The notes beneath the pieces are model-generated. The model was not told the origin of the DNA. It was given only the letters and a program-made list of their open reading frames with translations, and did no database searches. The position numbers and the translations under genes were made by a program. A stretch of DNA of 64,000 bases from Neoscytalidium dimidiatum (lineage: Eukaryota; Ascomycota; Dothideomycetes; Botryosphaeriales; Botryosphaeriaceae): the NCBI GenBank assembly GCA_037367355.1, contig CM074696.1, positions 186,001 to 250,000 on the forward strand, given 5' to 3'. This document shows, piece after piece, positions 22,927 through 33,900 of this stretch. Numbering within the stretch: position 1 is the stretch's first letter; every line of letters begins with the position of its first letter.

Positions 22927-24574
22927 GACGGACGGCATCGTCAAGTCCGGCGTTCTCGCCCTCGGTACTCGCTCGTAAGAGCAATTATCCGGAGGCGGAC
23001 GGCAAGCGGCCGGTCACGCAGGCACTCCACGGGCACACTCAGCAATCGATTTGATTGTTGCAAGAGGTAAGGGAAAAAGCGATATCAGTTGCGGATGCAG
23101 TACGAGTCGTCGTGGCGCGTGTTGTTGAAGGGCCGGACGCACGTTGCGGATTGTGCCGCCTGAGATTGAAGTGAGTGGATGCCTGACGATTGAAGAAGTA
23201 GCGATTGGCAGCGCCGGCATCACGGCGCACACCTCTCCACCGGCGGTGCGGAGGAACCGCGGCCTGCGGGCGGCATGGTGGAGACTGCGGCAGCGGACGC
23301 GGGAGAAGGCGAGGCCATCCCGATTGACAGAGAGCGTGGGCTGCGCGGACGGCGATGCAGTGCAGAGTGCGGCGGTGGATGTCGGCGATGTCGGTGAAGA
23401 AGGTGTTGATTGAGATGGGCGCCGTCTCGGCAAGGCGGCGCCCAGGCGCCCCGCGCTACGCCTTGAGGCAGCGCCGATCTCTTGCCTGCTTCGCCTCTTC
23501 TCTCTGTTTCGCGCCGTTTTCTATCGCGACATCTCCCGCTGAGCCGCATGCCATCTCCCTCCCCCCTGGCAGATACGAGCCCTGGCGCCGCCCGGTCCAG
23601 CTAAGGCCAGCTAAGGCCAGACAAGCGCCCATGAGGCTCTCCATCCACGACTCGTCTATCCACGCCCTACTTCGACTTCACACCTGCTAGTCAGCAGCCC
23701 GCTTCCTCTCGCCTCTTTGTCACCACAAACGGCCAAGATCTCCCCTTCCCGCTATCTCTCCCTGCGTCAGTAGCCTTCAATTCTCCAATCGCCATCCCGC
23801 TCTGCTGTGCTCTTTCTTGGCGGCGCTGGACACGCCTCGACAATGTACCGAGACCACACTGCTCAGTCGTTCTCTGGTGGCCTGAACATGACCCAACCAC
23901 TCGCCGTGCACAGTCTAGATCCCAACCAGAAGGGTCCCTATTCTCTTCACCTTCGGCTTGAGCAGCCTCTCCTGCTCTGCCGGGTGGAGGCTATCTCGGG
24001 AGTGCCAGATAAACTCGTGCAAGCTTCGAGAGAGCCCCAGGCAAACCGTCCTACAACATGAAGGGAGGCATCTGGTGGTTTCACCTTGATGGGGCTGGGC
24101 TGGCCGTGTCATCGCCACCGTAAGGTGCCAACGCTAGCTTTGACGGCTTGAGTGAAGCTTGTACTGACATCGTAGCCGTACGCGAAACACGATATCTTGC
24201 AGGATGCGCTGTAGCTCACCGAACACCTGCTTTCCCCATCAGGCATGCACCACTGCAGTTCATCTCCACAGGGACCATCTTTGACTCGCAGAGCTTTGTT
24301 CATAGCTTGCTATTCTTGGCCCGCCGTGCCGCATGGCAGTAATCCGTGCCTGAAGACTGGCCTGCGGTTTGTTCCGCTCCCTTTACCGCCCGTCCGGATC
24401 GTTTTCAATTGCACAATGCAGCCCGTGAGCTGGGGACTATTGAACCCCGGCCGTAATTTGGCCGCTGCATCGTGACCACCGCGTGGAGACCTGGGGTGTC
24501 AGTGTGTTCCGTCACACCCGCGATACCAGCCCGAGTACGCTGACAACACAACGCCACACTATGGTGTCGGTTTG

Positions 24575-24581
24575 TATTTAA
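24575..24581 (+). promoter_or_regulatory. TATA-like box of the secreted proprotein gene
   Basis: TATTTAA about 95 bp before the ATG at 24675, followed by a leader rich in C, A and T. Confidence 0.5.
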
Positions 24582-24674
24582 GACTCCCCACAAGGCATCC
24601 TATCTCACAATCAAGCAGCAATCAATCGCCCCAACTTTCCACTCTCTCCTTCGAACCTCCTCCACTCTCTCAAC

Positions 24675-25430
24675 ATGTACGTCAAGACCGCCCTTCTCGG
24701 CCTCGTGGCCGCCGCTGCCGCCCTCCCCACCGAGGCTCCTCTTGAGAGGCGCATCCTCAGCGAGGATGATGTCATTCTTTTCGGCGAGGGTGACCTCCAC
24801 ACCATCGTCAAGGCCTCCGAGTACGACGCCATTAGGAAGCGCGATGCCCCGCCGCCGCCTCCTTTCGCCCACCTCGGCAACACCGAGTACCCCAAGTGGA
24901 AGGGCCCCACCAACTTCACTTCCCCTCTCCCCATCGACAAGCGCGCGGACTGCGAGCAGTCCTCCGAGGTCCAGCTCGACAATAAGTCCAACTTCGCCCA
25001 GTGGGATGTTCCCATGTCGTCCGTCGTCACCGCCGAGGTCGACCAGGCGCTCGTGACCGTCACCAACGGCTACTCGCTCGAGAACTCGCTCACCATCTCG
25101 ACCGGCTACTCGGCCTCGATCGAGTCGATCATCTCCGTCTCTCTCGGCATCGACTACGGCGTCTCCTGGACCACCTCCCAGACCACCTCCTACGCCTTCT
25201 ACGTCCCCGCCGGCAAGAGCGGCCTCATCGTCTCCAACCCGGACACCACCCGCTACACCGGCGTCGTCCTGACCGGCTGCACCGACAACCCCACCAAGCA
25301 CTCCTTCCAGACCGACGTCTACCAGAGCCAGACCTACAAGGATCTCTCCTGGGTTAAGGGTGCCATCCGTCTCTGCAGCAGCAACACCTACCCCGTCCCT
25401 TACTGCGTCGGCTCCGGCGTTCACAAATAA
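24675..25430 (+). CDS. Secreted proprotein with Kex2-type sites, candidate effector
   Basis: Single-exon gene of 251 aa, family not securely named. Residues 1-17 are a secretion signal (MYVKTALLGLVAAAAAL). Dibasic Kex2-type sites follow at ERR (24-26), RKR (54-56) and DKR (88-90), so a propeptide may be removed to leave a mature chain of about 161 residues from Ala91. The mature part has four cysteines (93, 202, 234, 244), enough for two disulfides. Its centre (about 126-180) alternates Ser/Thr with hydrophobic residues and runs into VPAGKSG. Such strands precede a VPxGK turn in many aerolysin-fold (ETX/MTX2-like) proteins; this likeness is by eye only. One N-glycosylation site (NFT, 80-82) falls in the propeptide. 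Codon use is strongly C-ending, typical of highly expressed fungal genes. Confidence 0.88.
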   Translation: MYVKTALLGLVAAAAALPTEAPLERRILSEDDVILFGEGDLHTIVKASEYDAIRKRDAPPPPPFAHLGNTEYPKWKGPTNFTSPLPIDKRADCEQSSEVQLDNKSNFAQWDVPMSSVVTAEVDQALVTVTNGYSLENSLTISTGYSASIESIISVSLGIDYGVSWTTSQTTSYAFYVPAGKSGLIVSNPDTTRYTGVVLTGCTDNPTKHSFQTDVYQSQTYKDLSWVKGAIRLCSSNTYPVPYCVGSGVHK

Positions 25431-26184
25431 ATTCCTCACGAGAGAGCCCAGCGCTTGACGAGAGTGAGAGAGAGGAAGAGAGCCGGAAGTAGGGAAGATC
25501 AGATTGTACATACCATACAGAGATACCTATAGCTTAATTATCCCGAGAGCCTGAACAGCTTCGGCGAGATATCAAATATATCCCAAACACATCATCTCGT
25601 TCTCAGGGTCGAAATGCAGCTGTGACTCGTTACCATAACAACTTGACGCGCGTAGTGGGGGATAAACATCCCCATCGCGACTCATCTCCACGAGAAAATG
25701 TTTGAATCTGCAACTATACACATACCCCATGAATTCAAAGCCATGCACGTGAATCCACATCCACAACAAGGAAGCACCTTGCCTACGCAGCCCATCCCCG
25801 CATAAAGGAAAGTCCACGAAACCCACTGCCACAGATCTGCAGCTGTCTCAGCCCTACGCATGCACTACCGCTTCGAGAACCAGGGTGTGAGACACGCCAG
25901 CTGACGTGATTGGACAAACAACGATGGCGATTTTCCTCCATAAGCAGTAGAATGATCTGAACATCAGATAGTAAGAAGAGAGAGAGAAAAAAGATATCCA
26001 CTTTTTGATTCCCTCCCACCAAACCCCGCTAAAGCGCCTATGATGATGCAGCAGCAGCGGCAGCAAGAGTGACGCGGTGCGCGCATACAAGAGGTAAAAG
26101 AAACAAGGGAAAGGCCGTCCATCCGTCCGCCATTCCACCATCACACCTAACCGGCCACAGCCCATGCTCGCACCTCCATTTCCT
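25431..26184. other. Convergent 3' region between secreted proprotein and Utp17 genes
   Basis: About 750 bp between two stop codons facing each other. AT-rich in parts, with purine-rich words near 25440-25490. Holds two 3' untranslated regions; no gene seen. Confidence 0.55.
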
Positions 26185-29100
26185 TCACGCAACCACCGCC
26201 GCAGCGGCCTTCCCGCCAAACAGCCCCACCACAGCCCCGAACATCTTCCTCGCCGACGGCAGCGCGAAGCTCTGCCCGACGTCGAACACGCGCTCCAGCA
26301 TATCCGGCCGCACGACCGGCTTGTCGCCCTCGTCGCCGCCCACGACCTCATCACCCTCGTCCATGACGCCCTCCTCCTCCTCCGCACCAGTCAGCTTCTT
26401 CGCCTCGTCCTCCCCATCCCCATCCACTTCCGCCACAAGCGGCTCCAACGCCGTCTCCTCATCCACGAACGCGTTCAGGCTCTCTTCCGGCGCGGCAATG
26501 GGGCCGAAGACTTCCAGGCCCGTCGTCGTCTTGGGCGCGACGACTCGCAGCTCGGCGGCCGAGTTGAGGACGACGAAGCCCTTCGAAGACGACGAGGAGG
26601 AGCCTCCGACCGCGAGCAGCGCCGTGACGAGCTGTGGCACGAGCACGGAATACAGCGGGCGCGGGGAGTGGGGCGAGAAGACGAAAACGCGGGACTGGCG
26701 TTTGGCCGGCTTGGTCGGCTGTTGGTGCTGCTGTTCCTGCTGTTCGGACTTCTCCGCCTTGGTGTTATTGCCCTTCTGCGCTCGCTGCAGGGGCATGGGT
26801 AGAGAGACGGCGAAGGTGCCGTCGGCGTTGTTGATGGCGAGGTGCGCGATCTCCGCCTTTTGCGCGCGCGTGAGGCCGAGCGGACGGAGGCTGTAGCCGA
26901 AGCTGAGCTCGTCGTCGACGAGATCCCACACGCTGAGCGAGTTGGACAGGATGACGAACTGGCGGCCGACGAAACCGATATCGACCAGCCCGTTGCTGTA
27001 TAGGCCGCCGCGGGTATAACGAAGGCTGCCCGTCTCCGGGTTGATGAAATGGACGAGCCCCTGGCTGCTATTGTTGTTGCCGTAGAACTCTTGGGTGGCG
27101 GCGAGGACAGAGCCGTCCGGGGAGTAGGCGACACGGGCGTGGACGGGGATGAGCTGGCTGGCGACTTCCGAGCTGGCGTCTAGTCCCTCGACGGCCGCCT
27201 CTAGCTTGGCTGCATTGCGAAGCGCCCAAGTGACCAGACCTTGTCCCTTACTGCCCCTTACGACCTTCCCGTCATGGAGCCTGGTCTTCGGAGCCCAGAT
27301 GCGAACATATCCATCCTCTCCGATGGTAGCGAAAGAAGTGCTCTTAGGGTCGAACTTCAAATCAAATACACGACCGGAAAGAAGCTTGTCGCCGAACTGA
27401 TGCGGTGCGTCAATACGCGTTTCGAGCATCCATTGTGCTTTGTCCTCGTTCCACAACCAGAACTTGAGGTAGACCTCACGCCTGGCCCGCTGCTCCTCCT
27501 CGATCATCTTCTTCTCAGCAGCCAAATGCTCCACATTCTCAACAGGTGGAACCCATTCTTCTACAGTGGCCAGCCATTTCCCGTCGTGGCTGAGTTGCAG
27601 TTGCTTCAGGTCCGGTTCCTGCAGCTTGATGCGAGTGGGTCCCTGATTCACGTTGGTAGCGTTATTCCGGGTGATTGCTTGGCGGAAGACATGGTGATTC
27701 AATGAGATGTCGTAAGTTTGGAGGAAAGGAGCGGGAGGGTTGACTGTGTCTGCCTCGGTCCTAGGCTGAGAGGCCGGTACGGAGAGCAAGACCTGGTTGG
27801 ATCTCTGAGGGTTAACGGCAGCTGCTGTCCGACGGATCAAGTCCAGAAACTCATTGTCAAGAGCAGACTCCGGGGGGAAGAATCGAGACTGCACTCCAGC
27901 AATATTCGTCTTCGGTACCAGTTCTGTTGTAGAGAGGACAATGATGGAGTTATCTGCCAACTGAACAGCATAGGAAGTTCCACTTGGGGAGACGACGACG
28001 CCATCGATGGCGGAGGTAAGATGGGGAAGGAACTGTTTCTTCGAGGTTTGATGTTGCCAGAGCACAAGGACGGTCTCCTGACCTCCAGAAATAATGTAGT
28101 TGCCTAGAATAGATTAGAATTGACGCCTGTTGGCATGGAACAGATTAAGACATACCATCCAAAGACCATTTCACTGCTCCGACTGGGTTTCTATGCCAGT
28201 GAAGTGTTCGTGGCGCCACAGAGAGCGGAGACGGCCCTTCTTTAGAACCCTTCTTCTGCTGCTTCTCAAGCTGGCTCAGCTTGGCCACGACGTCCGCATA
28301 CACGAACAGTGAACCATTGGCGCAGCCGATGACAAGGTTCACCTGGCCAACGGAAGTCTTGTCCGATGTCTTTACCGGCTCCTTTACTTGGACGTCGATC
28401 GAAGTGATGGTTTGGGTGCAGCGAAGCTCTCTCCATACATATTCAAGGTCCTTTGGGGTTTTGGCAGCAGTATTCTTGACTTGGCCGACGAAGACACGAT
28501 CCTTTGCGGCAGCTGCAATAACCCGGCCGTGGGCAGCAACTGTGAGTGATTGCAGAGGAACCCTCGTCTTCAGTAGCGGCTGAGGCTCTGCTTCGGAATC
28601 ATCCTTGCGGCCGCGCAACCTGTGGGCATGAATGATGTTGTATTCACCCTGGCTCAGAGTGTAGACAGTGTCCACTTTGTTACCGCCTTCCAGCTCAACA
28701 GAGCTGACTGCCATGCCGCGGACTGACGCCGCCAAGTCCCAACGAGTGACCTTCTTCCCATGGACCCAGTTCCACAGCGCAACATAACCAGAGGCGTCAC
28801 AGACGTATAAATGTTCGGGATCGACGTCTGACAGTGCGTATGCAGTAATGCTGCGGTTGCTCATAGGTAGCGTACGGACGAGCAATGAGGTGGCCGTGGA
28901 GTAGATATGCACGGCCTTGGCCGTCGCGAAAATGAGAAACCTATAGCGCACAATCAGGAATACTTCCAGAAGTAAGTGGAATTGTGCCGCACCTCTCATC
29001 TCTGCTGAAGATAGGGTCAATGTGCAGGAAGCGGCCGCCCGCAGGCTCGGACGTGTACCAGCTGCTCTTTTTTGTGCGGTGTTTTGACTTGGGCGCAGAA

Positions 29101-29342
29101 ACTTCACGTCCCTCCTTTTTCGCTAACTGTCTATTGTCTTCCTTCACAATAGTGACGGCAGTCTTGGTCTCAGCCTGGTCTGGCGCAACAAGGTCTCCGT
29201 CGGCGGCGGATGCATCGTCAATGGTTCGAATACGCTTGGCGTCAGGGTCGGTGGCGGAAGCGTCCTTTGCATTTCTCTTCCTCTTGTGACGGGGTTTCTT
29301 GGGCGTCTGCACGGGTTCCTGAACAGCAACGGGAGCAGCCAT
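26185..29342 (-). CDS. utp17: U3 snoRNP protein Utp17/Nan1 (WDR75 homologue)
   Basis: WD40 protein of the t-UTP/UtpA part of the small-subunit processome, needed for early 18S rRNA processing in the nucleolus. Exons 29342-28993, 28940-28156 and 28103-26185 encode 1017 aa. The N-terminal 65 residues are Lys/Arg-rich with nuclear-signal-like runs. WD-type repeats start around residue 110 (FLIFATAKAVHIYST, LYVCDASGYVALWNW) and continue (LVIGCANGSLFVYA; NYIISGGQETVLVLWQ; FATIGEDGYVRIWA) into a second propeller. The C-terminal 150 residues are acidic. Both introns are 52 nt and in phase. The ATG at 29342 has good context (ATCACCATGG); another in-frame start at 29426 would add 28 residues. It shares a 220 bp promoter region with Rpb10. 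Confidence 0.92.
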
Positions 29343-29562
29343 GGTGATGTCGCGCAGGTGGATTGTCGAAGTGAACTTTCTACTTTGAGCGGCTACTTTT
29401 TCGCGGGCCCCGGTCTTGGCACTCACCTCCGAACTTTCTTACGCCGCCCGAGCGCGACAAAGCAACCTCCGCGTCTTTGCCCATCCAACCCTTACCACTT
29501 CTTCGCGCATCCTCAACGTCCCTCTGTTCTGCGTCGCCGCCGCTCAGCTCGCTGCCGTCACC
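29343..29562. promoter_or_regulatory. Bidirectional promoter region of Utp17 and Rpb10
   Basis: Only 220 bp separate the two divergent ATGs. Both products serve rRNA production: Rpb10 is shared by RNA polymerases I, II and III, and Utp17 belongs to the early processome. Co-regulation is plausible. I found no clear PAC or RRPE element in the interval. Confidence 0.55.
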
Positions 29563-29972
29563 ATGATTATTCCCGTCCGGTGCTTCTCTTGCGGCAAGGT
29601 ACGCTCTTCACGGACCCGCAGCTCCACGCGCCTACGCGCTTCCGCGCCACCTTTGCTAACTCCACATGTAGGTCATCGGTGATCTTTGGGAACGTTTCGT
29701 CGGTCTGATCGAGGAGGGCGTTCATGAGGGGTAAGCATATCCAGGCTGCAAGCTTAGCGCAGCATGTAGCTAAATACTCCGCAGTGATGCTATGGACCAG
29801 CTCAGACTCAACCGTTACTGCTGCCGCCGTATGGTCATGACCCACGTCGATCTGATTGAGAAGCTTCTTAAGTAAGTGTATTCGCTAACGCTATTAAAAG
29901 ACCTGGTGCTGACGATGGGAAAGGTACAACAACGCCGAGCGCGAGCTCCAGCGCATTCGCCAAGGCGCTTAG
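29563..29972 (+). CDS. rpb10: Shared RNA polymerase subunit Rpb10 (ABC10-beta)
   Basis: Small zinc-binding subunit of nuclear RNA polymerases I, II and III. Exons 29563-29598, 29672-29730, 29785-29871 and 29924-29972 give 76 aa. The zinc site is intact: CxxC in [12 protein letters not shown] and the CC pair in LNRYCCRRM. Other family signatures are VIGDLW near the start and [10 protein letters not shown] near the end. Introns are 73, 54 and 52 nt and phases match at each junction. The C-terminus ([15 protein letters not shown]) is a few residues longer than in yeast. No single long frame exists, so open-frame scans miss the gene. Confidence 0.95.
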
Positions 29973-30643
29973 ACACCCCCGACACGAGTCCGGAGTTGAT
30001 AGCAAAAAAAGGCGCGTCAAATTAAAAAGGATCAAAGGCATTGTGGCGAATCGGCGTTCTATGGAGCATGATTGACATTACTATTTTTGGCGGCGGAAAC
30101 CCCGTTGTGCGCCAAATGCTTAGAGTAGAGGCGGGATCATGGATTCTCTGATAACATATCTCGAATCTTTGCTTTGACTTCCTGAGCTTTTCCTGCGGAG
30201 ACAGCAGGGCCAGATTAAGGCATATCTGACAATGAAAGCGAAGCTGGTCACCGCATGGCGAAGTACTGCTTGCAAAACACGGAACATTTAAAGTAGTTGT
30301 ACATGGAAGTTATACGACTCTTTTTAGACTTCTATCGCCGTTTTCATCATATCTAAATCGTGGTTGGTATTGAATTTATCTTTCTGCCGTCGCGCTTGGC
30401 GCGCTGCTTAGTCACCCAAAAAAGTGCATCATGGCTCCGCCGTCACCACCGAGCTCCATCATCATCATCACCATCTCGAAGCCGCCACAACCACTCAACC
30501 CAACCACCTCTTCCCACGCTGTACGTTCAACTTACGCGCATCCGCGTATCGCTACCACGGCAATTTCCAAGCACATCCGTTGACATTGGCCGAGCCGCAC
30601 GTAACAGCTTCCCAGCACTTCCCACAAGAATCCACCCGTCGCC
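29973..30643. other. Intergenic region between Rpb10 and Tom6
   Basis: About 670 bp: Rpb10 3' region and Tom6 promoter, the latter C/A-rich with a CAT/ATC run near 30450-30475. No additional gene seen. Confidence 0.55.
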
Positions 30644-30921
30644 ATGCCTCCCAAGCGTGTCCCCGTCGCTCGCCGCCAGCCCGAGTCGCAGAGCCTCTTC
30701 AGCACCGCCTACTCTACCGTCACTTCGCCCGAGAACCGCACCGTCGTAACCGCGCTCGGCGCGTTTGTCGTAAGTTTCTGCAACCCATGCATAGTCTTTG
30801 AGATACGGAAGAGAGATAGGGCTTGCGTGAATAGCATAGTCACGTCCTAACGTTTGGTTGCGATCAGGCTGGCGTTGCATTCCTTCACAGCAGCTGGAGC
30901 GAGATCCTGCTCCCCGCGTAG
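30644..30921 (+). CDS. tom6: Mitochondrial outer-membrane translocase subunit Tom6
   Basis: Tail-anchored small subunit that stabilises the TOM import channel. Exons 30644-30769 and 30868-30921 encode 59 aa. The N-terminus is basic and Pro/Arg-rich (MPPKRVPVARRQ). The C-terminal half is a single membrane span (VTALGAFVAGVAFLHSSW) ending EILLPA. The stretch FVAGVAF with a nearby acidic residue and final LxP resembles yeast Tom6. The intron is 98 nt with a GTAAGT donor and CCTAAC branch, and splits the membrane segment between Val42 and Ala43. Short length makes the assignment less certain than for larger genes; another small TOM subunit is the main alternative. Confidence 0.82.
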
Positions 30922-33900
30922 ATGAAACTCCACGAAGGGCATCGAAGGCTTTATCGACAGGAAGGTTCGCAACGGCATATGAGTGCTTCACCTTGGAAAT
31001 AACTATGGATTGTACGCTATAAGAAGAAGGGAGGGACGGTTCGGTTCGGGCGCTTGCGTGCGGAAGACGAGCATCTGGCCGTGTACAGGAATATCGCATG
31101 TTGGGCGTCACTTATGTTCTTATTTCTGGAGACGGATGCGGATTCACCACTTTATCAAAAGAATCACACGTGGCTGCGGCCTTTTGACGATTGAGAACTG
31201 CTTTAGTGCACGTTTCAGGGAAGTCGAGATTTATTGCGGCTCGGTCTGGATGGATTATAAGATCGAACCTCCTGCAGGCGCTTTGGATGCTAATAGCCAG
31301 TATCTATTTATACTGGAGAGCTTATTTGCAGAAAAGGCTCACCGCTCTCATTTTGATTTCGTCAGGCTCGGAACCCTCAGACATGAACAAATCCTGCAGC
31401 CAAGATTCAGCTCTGCTAATTGCCAGTCTTTTGCAGAGGGCCAACCCAATTATCACCAGCAATTAGTGTGTTTGACGTTAAAAACCTCCTCCCACCAACA
31501 ATCTCACCGACTGCAGCCTGACCTGAGATTTCAACTCTGTTTGTTCTGCAAGGATCCTCGCAGGTCTCGACCCGCATCTCTACGTATCCCGTAATTGTGC
31601 CTCTCCTCCGTATCCGCATCCTAGCACTACGTGCTAAACTTTCCAGCTAGTACATCGGGGAAAAATCGATGAAGAGAAGGGCAGACTTCTCCGGGAGAAT
31701 TATCAAGCAGGACCCTCGAGTATGGCGGCACTTCAATGATTGTATTGACCTCTTTCTCTAGCAAGAAAATCAGCTGATCGCTTGCTCTGACACCGTAATA
31801 GACAAGAATGCCGCCTTTCCCAAATTCTTTGCCTAAATTCTTGCAAACCTTCACGGGTCTTAGAACACGGAGGAATCCTGCTTTCGCAGTGGGAAACCAT
31901 GTTTTGTTGCTTCGTCGAAGTTGTAGGCAACGACTACATTGGTCTCTTCGCCGGGAACATTCTAATCTGCCAGGTCTGAAACGTCGCGCCCGTGAGGGCC
32001 AAGATCTGCGCAAAAAAAAAAAAATCCAACGGTCTGCTGTTGCGCACATTGTGCTCTGGTGATTTTGTAAGTCTCATCACCGATAAGAATTTGCTTTGGC
32101 TACGGTACCTAAGTAAATTTATAGAACGTATAACTGATTTGGGCACCAAACTGAGAGATAGGTGGTTGTAAGAACTGGCGATTATTATGAGAAGTATTAT
32201 CTTTAGTCCAGAGCACAATCAGCCTCCAAAGCACGCTCAGTCTCGACATAAGCGCGAGGCGACCGGGCAAACCTACCGGTGCAAGGGTGCTGCTTCTCCA
32301 CCTCGATTTCGTTTGCCACGCCACACCTGCCAGCTATATCATGATAGTCGGAAGTCAAACCGCAGTTGCAATGAGTATAAAGAAACTGCTCTTTATAAAG
32401 AGTAGCGTATTGGAGCCGTAAGAGAATAGATACTGCTTTGATTGGAGCGATGAAAGAAGCCGTCTACGAAGAGAGAATAAGGTAAGCTGTAATAATTAAT
32501 GCCGAGGCAGAGTAGTTCTATAACTTGTGAGAAATGGACTCCGCAATGAGCCCAGAGTAACGTTGCTTTGCGTAGGGTCGAATTGCACTCATCCGAGTGG
32601 CATGATCTTCTTTTTGCGAAAATCTCCTTCAGCCACCAACTTTTATATGGCAGGAAATCGAGATTTGTCATTTTCCGTGCGAAGGAAAAATTTCCAAGTC
32701 CCCGGCGCAGATTCATAAAGCTGGCGAGCATCTTCACGGCTGACGTATTGATAATTTCATCTGCAATGAGATATAAGTGGAGCCGCAAAGTGGCAGCTGA
32801 CACTTATTCTTGCCCATACCATGCTGAACAAGGCAACTTAAATATATTTATTGGTGCTTTCCCGTTTCCTCATCGAGGCTAAGCCAACCTTATAGAGCGA
32901 TGAGCTCGTATTACCACCATACTTTGCTTCCTGCTTTCCATCCGTCATTCCAAAGGCCTCATAGTACCCTTATGCACTTCGAAGTTCTCGCACGGAGGCA
33001 GTGCTTTTATTTCTTGATGAGCACTGCTCCTACCTCTTGATAGTGCTCATCAGCTTTCAGAATGCAGTATTACTAAGTGCCATTGTGGGTCCAGAGCGAT
33101 GAGGATAGAAGAGATAACGAACTCAAAACAATACTTCAAGCGGATACTGATGCCTTTTTTTCGGCTTTCTTTCTTCCGTCCATGTATTGATGTTTTGTGT
33201 CCACCGCTGGAAGATTGATGAAAACGTCTGTTTGTTATCATTTGTAGCGGAATCATGGCTCGGGAAAAATAGCCAGCCGAGCGGCCTTCGAGCGTCATTT
33301 GCTGTCCCCGTGTTCCATTTTCAGAACGTTAATGGAAGACAGCAGTGTGCATGTACCGTCCCGCTCGCCGACCGTGAACTGTACTGAGTACGGGTTGTAA
33401 ACCAAAGTAAATCATTCATGCGGTTAAAATGCTAATGAAGAGCTGTAGATTCTTTCGATGTGTCTCATTACCAGTAGCATATTATGTTTGTCAGCAGCCG
33501 GCAACTCCAGTGAGATGTACGGCGTAACACTGGAATAAGATAAAGCCTTCGTATATCGTGCTCGGATTACTCATGCTTCTGCTAGTGATTCAAGGGTCAG
33601 GCACGAAAGACGATCAACAATCGGCGCTAGATAGAACCAAGGGAATTTAATGAGATAAATACGATTCCGAGGCAAAGTCGGTGCAGAAAGAGCGGCGGAA
33701 CAGCGGTAATTTAAACCGAGGGTCTCGCGTGGCAACATGACTTTCTTTTAATGATAATATCCATTATTTCATCATTCTGCAAAGGTGAATTGTTTGACAA
33801 GTCTCAATGAAATTATTTGGTGAAGAAATGGGGAGATAATTGGGGAGTCGCGCGGCTTCCGATCCTTGCTAAGTACGCGAGGTATTTCATTTCCTTTGAG

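Larger units (their letters stand above)
22792..24674. other. Divergent region between the two secreted-protein genes
   Basis: About 1.9 kb between two divergent starts, with a TATA-like element at each end. A plus-strand ATG at 23843 in good context opens a 72-codon frame to 24061 after a CT-rich stretch. It has no recognisable domain and is treated as only a possible exon. Otherwise nothing coding is supported. Confidence 0.45.

Noticed and set aside
24600..25511. 303-codon open frame antisense to the secreted proprotein
   Set aside because: Gly/Val/Glu-rich shadow caused by C-ending codons on the other strand; no domain.
26069..26896. Long plus-strand frames over the Utp17 C-terminus
   Set aside because: Low-complexity Ser/Pro and Arg shadows of the real minus-strand gene.
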